Source of the DNA: Oscillospiraceae bacterium | Lineage (GTDB): Bacteria; Bacillota; Clostridia; Oscillospirales; Oscillospiraceae | Assembly: GCA_021202845.1 (NCBI GenBank) | Contig: JAJQCF010000034.1 | Location: 1 to 64,000, forward strand | Reading direction: 5' to 3' | Length of the DNA: 64,000 nucleotides | Part shown: in pieces, positions 44,625-53,900 of the stretch | Layout: each line of letters starts with the position of its first letter | How positions within the stretch are numbered: the first letter of the stretch is position 1 | Position numbers and translations under genes: made by a program | Notes under the pieces: generated by a model | What the model was told of the DNA's origin: nothing | The model's database searches: none | What the model saw: the letters and a program-made list of their open reading frames with translations, nothing else

Positions 44625-45821
44625 TCACAGCATGACGGGCGAGGTCAGCCAGTCGGCCCCCGCGCGGCGCTCCTGCGGGGCGGGGCAGCCCAGCGCCAGC
44701 AGGTCGTCCGCGGCGCACTCCAATTCAAAGCAGCGGCGGCAGCTCTCGTCCAATTTCTTCACCGAGGCGGGCTTTGTGATAACCGGCAGCGCGCTGCGCC
44801 CGTCCATCTCCCGCAGCAGCTCCCGCCCGCGCGCCGTGGCCGCCAGCACGCGGATATACGGCACGTCGGCGGCGGTGTCGGCGGCGGTTATGCCGATTGC
44901 CGCGCACATCAGCATACGCCGCAGTCGGCTCATGGCGTAGCGCTTCGTCCCCGCCGCGGCCAGCACACCGTCCAGCGTCGGCTCCGTGCGCGCGGCGCGG
45001 CAGAGGCGGTTTTCCAGCCCCTCGGAGGCGCCCGCCAGCGCGGCGAAGCTCTCCGGCGGCAGCATACGCAGGCGCGAGAGCAGCGCCGTCTCCATTCTGT
45101 CCGCGCTTACGGGTCCCCTGCCCTGCCGCGCCTCGCGCCGATAAACTTCATCCGCCGCGCTCGGCACGCAGTCCGATATGCTCCGCCCCGCCGCCAGCCG
45201 CGCGCGCAGCTCCGAGGCCGAGGGCAGCTCGCTCGTTCCTCTCTCGTCGTGCCGCGCGCCGCGCCGCGCAACTGTGAAAGGCTCCATGCGGCTGCGCAGG
45301 TAGTAAATAGCCTTGATGTACTCCACCGCCAAAATGTCGTTCGGGCGGCTCACCGCTGCGGCGTCCTCCCCCGCGGTCTGCGCCAGCGCCCTCTGCCGCG
45401 CCGCAGCGTAGGATACGCCGGATGCCAGCTCGCGCTTTATCAGCTCGTCCGTCGCCGGCTCCATCAGCGCCCGCGCCGCGCGCTCCAAAAGCGCCAAGTC
45501 GCCGCACTCGCTGCCGAAACTGAGGCAGTCCACCGCGCCTGTGGCCTCCAGCACCTCCACGGCTCCGCGCGCAAAGCCCTCCGCAGAGCAGAGCGCCTTC
45601 GCAGCCGGCAGCTCCAGCACAATGTCCGCGCCGCACCTCGCCGCCGCCTCAGCGCGCGCGAACTTGGAGAAAACCGCCCACTCGCCGCGCTGCACGAACC
45701 CGCCGCTCATAACGCAGACTACGGCCGTATCCGCGCCCAGCGCGCGCCGCGTTTGCTCCATATGCCACAGGTGACCGCTGTGAAACGGGTTGTATTCGGC
45801 TACAATGCCCGCAACTGTCAA
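44625..45821 (-). CDS. tmcAL: tRNA(Met) cytidine acetate ligase (YlbM family)
   Basis: A 398-residue enzyme that uses ATP and acetate to acetylate the wobble cytidine of elongator tRNA-Met. It has the nucleotidyltransferase motif AEYNPFHSGHLWH near the start, VMSGGFVQRGEWAVFSKFARAEAA and LELPAAKALCSAEGFA. A TTG start at 45821 (ten bases after AAGGAG) gives the usual MTVAGIVAEYNPFH; a GTG three codons earlier is possible. It diverges from ackA, the enzyme that makes or uses acetate. Confidence 0.92.
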   Translation of the reverse strand: MTVAGIVAEYNPFHSGHLWHMEQTRRALGADTAVVCVMSGGFVQRGEWAVFSKFARAEAAARCGADIVLELPAAKALCSAEGFARGAVEVLEATGAVDCLSFGSECGDLALLERAARALMEPATDELIKRELASGVSYAAARQRALAQTAGEDAAAVSRPNDILAVEYIKAIYYLRSRMEPFTVARRGARHDERGTSELPSASELRARLAAGRSISDCVPSAADEVYRREARQGRGPVSADRMETALLSRLRMLPPESFAALAGASEGLENRLCRAARTEPTLDGVLAAAGTKRYAMSRLRRMLMCAAIGITAADTAADVPYIRVLAATARGRELLREMDGRSALPVITKPASVKKLDESCRRCFELECAADDLLALGCPAPQERRAGADWLTSPVML

Positions 45822-45853
45822 TCCCGCCACTCTCCTTTTGTTGAAAATAACTC

Positions 45854-45881
45854 TTGTTTTTTTTGAAATAAATATTAAAAT
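45854..45881 (+). promoter_or_regulatory. Possible ackA promoter
   Basis: TTGTTT (45854-45859) and TAAAAT (45876-45881), spacing 16, in a very AT-rich gap between tmcAL and ackA. The -35 box is weak. Confidence 0.4.
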
Positions 45882-45968
45882 AGTATTGGTTTATTTTATT
45901 ATAGGCTCATTATAAATTCTTTTCTCCGCTAATTCAATTATTTTGTTTGCTAAAGGAAGGGTAAGACC

Positions 45969-47174
45969 ATGAAAATTCTCATCATCAACGCCGGAAGCTC
46001 CTCGCTGAAGTACCAGCTCATGGACATGGACAGCGAAACCGTTATGGCCAAGGGTCTTTGCGAGCGCATCGGCATCGACGGCAAGTTCACCTACAAGCCC
46101 CAGATTGAGGGCAAGGCCAAAATAGACGCGGCGGACGTTCCCATGCCCACTCACGCCGAGGCCATCAAGGCCACTCTGGACGCCCTTGTTGACCCCCAGA
46201 ACGGCGTTATCGCCAGCATGAGCGAAATAGGCGCCTGCGGTCACCGCGTTCTGCACGGCGGCATGGAGTTCACCCAGAGCTGCCTTGTTGACGACAAGTG
46301 CATCGCCGCCATCAAAAAGTGCTTCCCCCTCGGGCCCCTGCACAACCCCGCCAACCTCACCGGCATTCTTGCCTGCCAAGACGTTATGCCCGGCGTACCC
46401 CAGATTGCCGTGTTCGACACCGCTTTCCACCAGACAATGCCCGAAAAGGCTTACATCTACGCCCTTCCCTACGAGTATTTTGAAAAGTACCAGTGCCGCC
46501 GCTACGGTTTCCACGGCACCAGCCACCGCTACATCGCCCGCCATGCGGCCGAGTTCATGGGCGGCGACCCCGCTAAGCTGAAGATTATCTCCTGCCACCT
46601 CGGCAACGGCAGCTCCCTGTGCGCCATCGACGGCGGCAAGTGCGTTGACACCAGCATGGGTCTGACCCCGCTGGCCGGCGTGCCCATGGGCACCCGCTGC
46701 GGCAGCGTTGACCCCAGCGTTATCAAGTACATCTGCGACCAAGAGGGCATCACCTACGACGACATGGACACCATTATGAACAAGAAGAGCGGCGTCCTCG
46801 GCGTCTCCGGCGTCTCCTCCGACTTCCGCGACCTCGGCGACGCTGCCGAGCAAGGCAACAAGCGCGCCCAGCTCGCTCTGGACATCTTCCACTATGAAGT
46901 GGCCAAGACCATAGGCGCTTACGCCGCAGCCATGAACGGCGTTGACGGCATTGTGTTCACCGCCGGCATCGGCGAGAACAGCCCCTACACCCGCGCGGAG
47001 ATATGCAAGTACCTCGGCTACCTCGGCGCGGAGCTCGACCCCGAGCTCAACGCCCTGCGCGGCGACAACCGCTACATCTCCACCGCCGACAGCCGCGTGA
47101 AGCTCATGGTTATCCCCACCAACGAAGAACTCGTCATAGCCCGCGACACCGTGGACATCGTGAACTCGCTGTAA
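45969..47174 (+). CDS. ackA: Acetate kinase
   Basis: A 401-residue enzyme making ATP and acetate from acetyl phosphate. Family motifs in order: ILIINAGSSSLKYQL (1-15), GHRVLHGG (about 92), FDTAFHQTMP (with the catalytic Asp), YGFHGTSHRY (about 178-187) and SCHLGNGSSLCAI (about 205-217). SD AAAGGAAGG precedes the ATG. It completes the pta-ackA route although pta is 37 kb away. Confidence 0.97.
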   Translation: MKILIINAGSSSLKYQLMDMDSETVMAKGLCERIGIDGKFTYKPQIEGKAKIDAADVPMPTHAEAIKATLDALVDPQNGVIASMSEIGACGHRVLHGGMEFTQSCLVDDKCIAAIKKCFPLGPLHNPANLTGILACQDVMPGVPQIAVFDTAFHQTMPEKAYIYALPYEYFEKYQCRRYGFHGTSHRYIARHAAEFMGGDPAKLKIISCHLGNGSSLCAIDGGKCVDTSMGLTPLAGVPMGTRCGSVDPSVIKYICDQEGITYDDMDTIMNKKSGVLGVSGVSSDFRDLGDAAEQGNKRAQLALDIFHYEVAKTIGAYAAAMNGVDGIVFTAGIGENSPYTRAEICKYLGYLGAELDPELNALRGDNRYISTADSRVKLMVIPTNEELVIARDTVDIVNSL

Positions 47175-47215
47175 TTACATCATAGCAGAATAACATATAA
47201 TAAACTAATAAACTT

Positions 47216-47241
47216 CAAGCGCTGCGTCTCCGCAGCGCTTG
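47216..47241. terminator. Bidirectional terminator between ackA and the SGNH gene
   Basis: Perfect 11-bp arms (CAAGCGCTGCG 47216-47226 and 47231-47241) with a 4-base loop, followed by a T-run on the plus strand. Confidence 0.8.
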
Positions 47242-47256
47242 TTTTTATCTTTTAAG

Positions 47257-47961
47257 TCACACCTCGTCCAGCGCGCCGCTGGCGAATATTATTTTGGCCA
47301 GCGCGGCCGCGCCCTCGGCGTTCAGGCGGCAGCCGGTGCGGTCGAACCAGTCGCGGCGGGCGGAGGATATGGTGTGGAAATCTATGACGGAGGCTCCCGC
47401 GTCCAGTCCCGCTCGCAGCGCGGCGGCGGCAATCTGCTCCGTCTCGGCGGCGCGGGGCGCCGTATCGCGCGCGCTCCCCCGCTCCGGCGCGAACACGCAG
47501 GGCGGCGTCACAACTATAACCCGCGGCGCGCTCGGCAGCCCGATATAGGCCTGCGCCAGCGACAGGAGAGCGCTGTAAAACTCCCCGCCGCCGTGCCAGT
47601 TATCCTCACGGCTGTCGTTCGTGCCCAGCATCAGCACCACCGCGGCGGGCGAGGCGCAGAAGCTGCGGCGGCAGGCACGCGAGGCGATGTACGGCCTGCG
47701 GCTCCACGCGGTGGTGCAGCCCGCGCTGCCGAAGCTGCCGACCCGCCACTCGTCGCCCAAGAGCGAAGCCAGCACCGCGGGGTAGCTGCGGCGACAGCGG
47801 TTTTTAACTCCGACGCCGAGCGTCTGCCCGTCGCCCGCACAGACGAGGGTGCGCCCTCCGCTGCCGTAAAATCGGCTCCGCGGCAGTATTCCCCGCCGCC
47901 GCAGCACAGCGTATACGAGCGCCGCGGCGAGCACAGCCGCGCACAACAGGTACTTCAACAC
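47257..47961 (-). CDS. SGNH-hydrolase-like protein, active site degenerate
   Basis: A 234-residue protein with an N-terminal membrane anchor (3-20) and an extracytoplasmic SGNH/GDSL fold. Block III is present (LMLGTNDSRED) and block II can be seen (GSFGSAGC). But block I reads CAGDGQTLGVG, with Gly where the catalytic Ser of GDS should be, and the C-terminal block reads FDRTGCRLNAEG, where the usual His is Cys. So the Ser and His of the triad appear lost. It follows typA by 20 bases and is probably read from the typA promoter. Function unknown; a binding protein or decayed esterase are both possible. Confidence 0.7.
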   Translation of the reverse strand: MLKYLLCAAVLAAALVYAVLRRRGILPRSRFYGSGGRTLVCAGDGQTLGVGVKNRCRRSYPAVLASLLGDEWRVGSFGSAGCTTAWSRRPYIASRACRRSFCASPAAVVLMLGTNDSREDNWHGGGEFYSALLSLAQAYIGLPSAPRVIVVTPPCVFAPERGSARDTAPRAAETEQIAAAALRAGLDAGASVIDFHTISSARRDWFDRTGCRLNAEGAAALAKIIFASGALDEV

Positions 47962-47981
47962 GTTTATAAAAGCGCTCTCGC

Positions 47982-49805
47982 TCAGGCGTTGCCGCCGTGT
48001 ATCGCCTTCATGCGGCGGGAGTGGTCAAGAATGCTCTTGCGCAGGCGCAAATTCTCCGGCGTGACCTCAAGCAGCTCGTCGTCCGCCAAGAACTCAAGGC
48101 ACTGCTCAAGGCTCATCTGGCGCGGCGGCACAAGGCGCAGAGCCTCGTCCGAGCCTGCCGCGCGCATATTCGTCAGCTGCTTGCGCTTGCACACGTTGAC
48201 GGAAATATCCTCGTTCTTGGGCGAAACGCCGACGACCATGCCGCCGTAAACCGGCGTGCCCGCCCCGATAAAGAGCTGGCCGCGCTCCTGCGCGTTGAAC
48301 AGGCCGTAGGCCACCGCCTCGCCGGTCTCGAACGCCACCAGCGAACCGGTCGCGCGGCGGCTGAGCTCACCCTTGAACGGCGCATAGCTGTCGAAAACGC
48401 TGGCCATTATGCCCTCGCCCTTTGTGTCGGTCAAAAACTCGTTGCGGTAGCCGAAAAGTCCGCGGCTGGGAACAAGATACTCCAGCTTCATTCTGCTGCC
48501 GAGCGGCGTCATGGACTGGAACTCGCCCTTGCGCGCGCCGAGCTTTTCCATGACCGCGCCCATGTAATCCTGCGGCACGTCCACAACAACGCGCTCTATC
48601 GGCTCGCACTTTTTGCCGTCAATGGTCTTGTACAGCACGCGCGGCGGGGAGACTTGGAACTCGTAGCCCTCGCGGCGCATGGTTTCTATCAGAATACTCA
48701 GGCTCATTTCGCCGCGTCCGGCCACATTGAACGAGTCGGTCGAGCCCTCCATGTCCTCCACCTTCAGCGAAACATCCTTCAGCGTCTCGCGGAAAAGTCT
48801 GTCTCGCAGCTGGCGGGAGGTGACGTACTTGCCCTCGCGCCCCGCAAACGGCGAGTCGTTGACGGAAAACGTCATTTCCAGCGTGGGTGCGGAAATCTTC
48901 ACGAACTCTATCGGCTCCACGGCGTTCGGCGCGCAGATGGTGTCGCCTATAGTCACGTCGCCGATGCCGCTCATGGCGATTATGTTTCCGGCGGTGGCAC
49001 TCGTAACGGGCACGCGCCCCAGTCCCTCGAACTGGTAGAGCGACACGGCCTTGGCGCGCTTGGCGGGAGCGTCGGGGTCGTGGTAGTTGCAGACGGCAAT
49101 CTCCTGATTCTGGTTTATCGTTCCGCGCTCAATGCGGCCTATGGCAATGCGCCCGACGAACTCGTTGTAGTCGATGGAGGAAACGAGCATCTGGAAAGGC
49201 GCGGTCTCGTCGCCCTCCGGCGCGGGTATATACTCCAAAATTGTCTCAAAAAGCGGCTTGAGGTCGGTGCCCGGAACCTCCGGCGAGTAGCTGGCGGTGC
49301 CGTTGCGCCCCGAGCAGAACAGCATGGGCGAGTCAAGCTGCTCGTCCGTGGCGTCGAGGTCCATGAGCAGCTCCAGTATTTCGTCCACGACCTCGTGTAC
49401 GCGCTGGTCGGGGCGGTCAACCTTGTTCAGGCAGACGATGACGCGGTGTCCCAGCTCCAGCGCCTTGGACAGCACAAAGCGCGTCTGCGGCATGGGTCCC
49501 TCGGCGGCGTCCACAAGCAGTATGACGCCGTTTACCATTTTGAGGATACGCTCAACCTCGCCGCCGAAGTCGGCGTGACCCGGGGTGTCCACAATGTTTA
49601 TCTTTGCATCGCCGTAGCGCACGGCGGTGTTCTTGGCCATAATGGTGATGCCGCGCTCGCGCTCGAGGTCGTTGGAGTCCATAACGCGCTCCACAATCTC
49701 CTGATTCTCGCGGTAAACGCCGCTCTGCTTGAGCATTTCGTCCACAAGCGTGGTCTTGCCGTGGTCAACGTGAGCAATAATGGCAATATTTCTAAGCTGA
49801 TACAT
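47982..49805 (-). CDS. typA: Ribosome-associated GTPase TypA/BipA
   Basis: A 607-residue translational GTPase: P-loop AHVDHGKTT at 11-19, switch I region with RERGITI, switch II VDTPGHADFGG, NKVD specificity motif, then EF-G-like domains II, III and V and the BipA-specific C-terminal domain (GTPVYGGMVVG, RAAGSDEALRLVPP). It acts in 50S assembly and stress or cold growth. Confidence 0.96.
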   Translation of the reverse strand: MYQLRNIAIIAHVDHGKTTLVDEMLKQSGVYRENQEIVERVMDSNDLERERGITIMAKNTAVRYGDAKINIVDTPGHADFGGEVERILKMVNGVILLVDAAEGPMPQTRFVLSKALELGHRVIVCLNKVDRPDQRVHEVVDEILELLMDLDATDEQLDSPMLFCSGRNGTASYSPEVPGTDLKPLFETILEYIPAPEGDETAPFQMLVSSIDYNEFVGRIAIGRIERGTINQNQEIAVCNYHDPDAPAKRAKAVSLYQFEGLGRVPVTSATAGNIIAMSGIGDVTIGDTICAPNAVEPIEFVKISAPTLEMTFSVNDSPFAGREGKYVTSRQLRDRLFRETLKDVSLKVEDMEGSTDSFNVAGRGEMSLSILIETMRREGYEFQVSPPRVLYKTIDGKKCEPIERVVVDVPQDYMGAVMEKLGARKGEFQSMTPLGSRMKLEYLVPSRGLFGYRNEFLTDTKGEGIMASVFDSYAPFKGELSRRATGSLVAFETGEAVAYGLFNAQERGQLFIGAGTPVYGGMVVGVSPKNEDISVNVCKRKQLTNMRAAGSDEALRLVPPRQMSLEQCLEFLADDELLEVTPENLRLRKSILDHSRRMKAIHGGNA

Positions 49806-49849
49806 TGGCTCTTAGTCCCTTTCCTGATTGATTCTGTGTCCGACTAAAT

Positions 49850-49878
49850 AGTATATAATTTTTACGTCCCATTTGCAA
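49850..49878 (-). promoter_or_regulatory. typA promoter
   Basis: On the minus strand, -35 TTGCAA (49878-49873) and -10 TATACT (49855-49850), spacing 17. Confidence 0.6.
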
Positions 49879-49955
49879 GAAGTTTTTTAAAAAAGAGTGA
49901 AAACTCGGCGCGGTGTCAGCAAACATAGCTTTTACGAGATTGTCATCATGCCGAC

Positions 49956-50005
49956 TTATGCGCATAATATGTTGACATATACGTGAATTTGCGCTATAAT
50001 TTGCG
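49956..50005 (+). promoter_or_regulatory. dinJ-yafQ promoter and operators
   Basis: TTGACA (49972-49977) and TATAAT (49995-50000) with 17-base spacing: a perfect consensus. A perfect 12-bp palindrome TTATGCGCATAA lies just upstream (49956-49967). AATTTGCGC is repeated directly at 49987-49994 region and 49997-50005, covering the -10. These are good candidates for autorepression by the antitoxin complex. Confidence 0.7.
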
Positions 50006-50026
50006 CAGAAAAAGGAGGCGCATATA

Positions 50027-50308
50027 ATGTCTAAAGTGAGTACAAACATCAGCCTTGACGCCGATTTGAAGAAGGCCGGTCAGGAGCTTTACGCCGACCT
50101 CGGCATGGACTTGAGCACGGCTGTCACCATTTTCATCAAGCAATCGCTCCGCGTTCAGGGGCTCCCCTTCGCCGTGACCCGCGACAACCCCAACGCGGAA
50201 ACCGCCGCCGCCATGAATGAGTATTACGAAATGAAGGCTCACCCCGAAAAATACCCCCGCTACTCCTCCTTCTCCGAGGCAATGGCCGAGGTTCTTTCTG
50301 ATGCTTAA
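50027..50308 (+). CDS. dinJ: RelB/DinJ-family antitoxin
   Basis: A 93-residue antitoxin: a ribbon-helix-helix DNA-binding N-terminus (STNISLDADLKKAGQELYADLGMDLSTAVTIFIKQSLRVQGLPF) and a flexible toxin-binding C-terminus. It neutralises YafQ and represses the operon. The SD AAAGGAGG is strong, and it overlaps the toxin gene by eight bases. Confidence 0.92.
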   Translation: MSKVSTNISLDADLKKAGQELYADLGMDLSTAVTIFIKQSLRVQGLPFAVTRDNPNAETAAAMNEYYEMKAHPEKYPRYSSFSEAMAEVLSDA

Positions 50309-50576
50309 GGTTATCCTATCCAACCGTTTTCGCAGGGACTTGAAGCTCGCCGCCAAGCGCGGACGCGACCTCAAGCTCCTTGACGACGTTGTTACGCGGC
50401 TGGCGCAGCAGGAGCCGCTGCCGGAGAAAAACCGCGACCACAGTCTGACCGGCGACTACATCGGCTTTCGCGAATGTCACATCCAGCCCGATTGGCTGCT
50501 CATTTACCGCGTAGACGGCGAAGCGCTGATACTGTTCCTCTCGCGTACAGGAACGCACTCCGACCTGTTCTTTTGA
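50301..50576 (+). CDS. yafQ: YafQ-type mRNA interferase toxin
   Basis: A 91-residue RelE-superfamily toxin that cleaves mRNA on the ribosome. The YafQ catalytic set is intact: His47 in DHSLTG, His60, Asp64 and Trp65 in CHIQPDWLLIY, and His86 in RTGTHSDLF. The overlap with dinJ couples translation. So this is an active-looking type II module. Confidence 0.92.
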   Translation: MLKVILSNRFRRDLKLAAKRGRDLKLLDDVVTRLAQQEPLPEKNRDHSLTGDYIGFRECHIQPDWLLIYRVDGEALILFLSRTGTHSDLFF

Positions 50577-50611
50577 GCGCAGTGTTTATTTGAGATAATC
50601 GGCAAAAAGTC

Positions 50612-50639
50612 TTGACAACCGTGCGTAAAATGCTATAAT
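50612..50639 (+). promoter_or_regulatory. Promoter of the candidate antisense RNA
   Basis: TTGACA (50612-50617) and TATAAT (50634-50639), both perfect, spacing 16, 36 bases after yafQ. Confidence 0.75.
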
Positions 50640-50645
50640 AAAAAT

Positions 50646-50735
50646 ATAAGAGGCTCCGTCGATAGACGGTTCGGCCTAAAGTAGTGCTAAATCAAAAAAT
50701 GACCGCTTCCTTTTGGTCGAGGGCGGTCATTTTTT
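50646..50735 (+). ncRNA. Candidate type I antitoxin antisense RNA
   Basis: From the promoter above a transcript of about 90 bases is expected. It would have a 5' hairpin (CCGTC-GATA-GACGG near 50656-50669, flanked by GGC/GCC), a linker, and end at the 13-bp terminator 50694-50735. The last 42 bases are fully complementary to the 3' end of the small toxin mRNA on the minus strand. No open frame with a ribosome site is seen in it. Confidence 0.6.
50694..50735. terminator. Shared bidirectional terminator of the type I module
   Basis: AAAAAATGACCGC (50694-50706) pairs perfectly with 50723-50735. There is a T-run on both strands. The toxin stop codon (TGA) lies in this stem. It ends both convergent transcripts. 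Confidence 0.85.
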
Positions 50736-50813
50736 ATTATGTATCTGCACATACACAGACATAATAGTGGCAATTAGTATGCCGAGCTGAATGAGGTCGG
50801 AATAACTAACCAC
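50727..50813 (-). CDS. Small hydrophobic peptide, holin-like type I toxin candidate
   Basis: A 28-residue peptide starting with GTG at 50813, seven bases after a GGGGGG/AAGGGG ribosome site. The sequence is a polar head (MVSYSDL), one hydrophobic helix (IQLGILIATIMSVYV) and a charged tail (QIHNKK), the layout of the small putative holin-like toxins of Firmicutes. It has its own strong promoter and terminator and a convergent antisense RNA. Too short for normal gene calling. Toxicity is inferred from architecture only. Confidence 0.6.
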   Translation of the reverse strand: MVSYSDLIQLGILIATIMSVYVQIHNKK

Positions 50814-50890
50814 ATGGCATCCCCCCTTTGCGAGGAAGTGCCAAACCGCCTACCGAATATCTTGGAGCCTGCCCTCAAAAGGGCAAACCT

Positions 50891-50919
50891 ATTGTATAAA
50901 AGCAGCAGAAAAATGTCAA
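50891..50919 (-). promoter_or_regulatory. Promoter of the small toxin mRNA
   Basis: On the minus strand, -35 TTGACA (50919-50914) and -10 TACAAT (50896-50891), spacing 17. It predicts a 70-base leader with a GCCCT-AGGGC hairpin near 50872-50886 before the toxin. Confidence 0.7.
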
Positions 50920-50935
50920 GAAATTTTAAAATTCA

Positions 50936-50966
50936 GCGCCGGTGTCGGGGTTTCCGACGCCGGCGC
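50936..50966 (-). terminator. Terminator of the RND efflux operon
   Basis: 13-bp arms (GCGCCGGTGTCGG 50936-50948 and 50954-50966) with one wobble, 10 bases after the RND gene stop, followed by an AT-rich stretch on the minus strand. Confidence 0.75.
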
Positions 50967-50976
50967 TGCGGGTTAT

Positions 50977-53900
50977 TTATACGGTGGTTTCCTGCGGGGC
51001 GGGCTGCTCAGGCTCAGGCTCGGGGAGGGACTTTTTCTTGCCCTTGCGGCCGCGCTTTGTGCCGTCGAGATTCTCGCGGCGTATCAGCAGGTAGAACGGC
51101 GGGAGCATGAACATTGCCAACAGTGTGGAGGCCACGAGGCCGCCGATTATAATGTAGCCCATGTCCTTCATCATGCTCATGCCGCTGTCGTTGTTGAATA
51201 TCATCGGTATCATGGAGATGATAGTCGTCAGCGTTGTCATCAGTATCGGGCGCAGACGGGTCGTACCGGCCTCGACAAGCGCCTCGCCCAGCGGCATTGT
51301 CTGCCGCAGCTGGTTCGTACCGTCAACAAGGTAGATGCCGTTGTTGACCGTTATGCCCATCAACATGAGGAAGCCCATAAGTCCGGTGACGCTCAGCGGT
51401 TCACCGATGAGGAACAGGAACAGGAACGAGCCGATAAGCGAGAAGGGTATGGTTATCATAACCATCAGCGACAGGCGCGGGGAGCTGAACTGCAGCGCCA
51501 TGACAAGGAACACGAGGAATATGCCTGTGGCGAGCGCCTGCGCCATGCTGCTTATGGAGTCGCTCTGCATGGACTGCAGCGAGGACTGGGCAACGGCCAC
51601 GCCCTCGGGGAAGCTCAGCTCGTCTACCGCGGCGTTTATCGCGTCCTCCGCGGTGTACAGAGAGGCCGCGGTGGTTGTGGCGGTCAAGGTAACGGTGAAC
51701 TTGTCGTCCTGACGGTAGATGCTGGGCAACGAGGTGGAATACTCGATAGTCGCCACGTCGGAGAGGGTGATATACTTTCCGCTGTTTGTCAGCAGCGGCT
51801 GGTCCATCAGCGCGGAAACATCCTCATACTTGCCCTCGGGGTACTCTATCACAACGTCGTATTCCGTGCTGTCGTACTCTATTGTGGCGGCGGTCACGCC
51901 GTTGAGCATATAGTAGACCTGCGCGGCGAGCGAGGCTTGGCTCGTTCCGGCGGCCAGCGCCTTCTGCGCGTCTATAATCAGCTCGCCCTTGACTTGGCTC
52001 GTGTTAAATTCGTTCGTGACGTTTATAACTCCGCCAGTCTCACGCATGACGCTCTCCACCATTGAGGCGGCCTCCTGCAAGTTGTCAAGGTCATCGCCCT
52101 CAAGCAAAACCTCAACCTCATTGCCGGAGCTTATCATGCTGCTCATGCTGGAGCTGGAATAGGCCGAAACGGTCAAGTCCATGCCCGCCGTACTGCCGAA
52201 CTGCTCCGTATAGAACTCTACCGCTTCCTCGCTGCTTCGCTTGCAGTTGTCGACGGCGTAGGCCGTGAACGACGCGGTGTTGTCGGAGATTTGCAGCATA
52301 ATTCGGTCAAAATACTCGTCTTCCATCAGCGCCGTCTCCAGCTCCTGTATGCTCTCGTCGATGACCTCAACCTTCGTGCCGGAGCGGAACGTGGCGTCAA
52401 GTGTTATGCTGCCGTCATAGTCGCTGTTGAACAGCACGAACTCTAACTGGGAGGCTATCATAAACGCGATAACGAGAATTATCACAGCCGCGCCGACAAC
52501 GGTTTTCGGGTGACGGAGGAAGCGAGGCATAATGCGGCGGTAGCCGCTGCGCATACGCTTCATCAGGCGGTTCATGGGTATATCGTCCTTGGAGACGGGC
52601 TTCATCAGCACGAACAGCAGCGGGACTATTATCACGGAGCAGATGAGCGAGGAGAGCAGCGTCAGCGCAATCGTCCACGCCAGCGGTCCGGCCATCTGTC
52701 CGACCATGCCGCTCGTGAGGCCGAGTGGCAGGTAGACGACGACGCTGGTGAGCGTACCGGCAATGACGGACATAACCATTGTCGTAGTGCCCTTCACGGC
52801 GGCGTCCTTCAAGTCCATACCGCCGTCATGGTAGCGCATACAGCTCTCTATGATAACTATGGCGTTATCGACAATCATGCCTATGGCAATTATCAGCGAC
52901 GTGCCGGTGACAAGGTTAATGGAGTATCCCGCCAAACTCAGGCACATGACCGCCAGCAGTATGGAAAGCGGCATACTGATTGCCACGATAAAGCTCGCGC
53001 GCAGACTGCCGAAGAACAGCAGCAGAATTATCATCGTCAGCACAACGCCTATGATGAGCGTTTGCACCACCTGCGTCAGCGTGTCGGTTATGGTGTCGGC
53101 CTCGGAGCTGATTATTTCAAAGTCCAGCCCTTCGGCGCTGTACTCGTCCAGCACGTCGTCCACCGCGCCGCAGACATCTATAGTGGAAGCGCTGTCCTGC
53201 TTTGTCACAGACAGCAGTATAGTCTCCTCTCCGTTGAAGCGGACAACGGAGTCGGATTCCTCGGTGTCGAAGCCGTTGTAGACGGTCAAATCCTTCAGCG
53301 AAACTATGGCGCCGGTGGCAGTCTGTATGGGTATGCTCAAAATTTGCGGAGAGTCCAGCTCAAGGTTGCCGGAGGTGGTGAGGGCAATGTCCTGTGTGCC
53401 CATAGACACGTCGCCCAGCGGCATATCGAAGTCCGCCGCGGCAATGGCGGAGACGAGGGAGCTTATTGTCAGACCGTACTGGTTCATCGCCGCCTCATCC
53501 AGCACCAAGCGGAAGTACTCCTCGCTGTCGCCCATAAGAGTGACCTGCGCTACGCCCTCTGTGCTCTCAAGGTCGGGGACAAGGTCGTTTTCCAGTATCG
53601 TGTGGCCGTCGCTGCCCTCGGCGTAGGACACGGAGATGTACATGGTGGCAATCATGTCCATGCTTATCTCCATAATTGTCGGGTCGCCGCAGTCGTCGGG
53701 CAAGTCGTCGGACAGCGTATCCATCGCCGAGCGCAAATCCATGTACGCCTCGTCCATATCGATGCCGTAATTATATTGTATGCCGACCATACAGTAGTTG
53801 TCGAAGGTGTAGGAGATGATAGAATCCACGTCGCTCAGAGACTTGACGGCATCCTCAATCTCCTCGGTGACGATACTCTCAATGCTGTCGGCGTCAGCGC

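Noticed and set aside
50805..50815. Alternative ATG for the small toxin at 50815
   Set aside because: That frame stops after 13 codons; only the GTG frame gives a hydrophobic peptide ending in the shared terminator.
50646..50884. Fst-type direct repeats shared between antisense RNA and toxin leader
   Set aside because: Only a weak match (GG-T-CGG..TAA) was seen; the terminator overlap alone supports the pairing.
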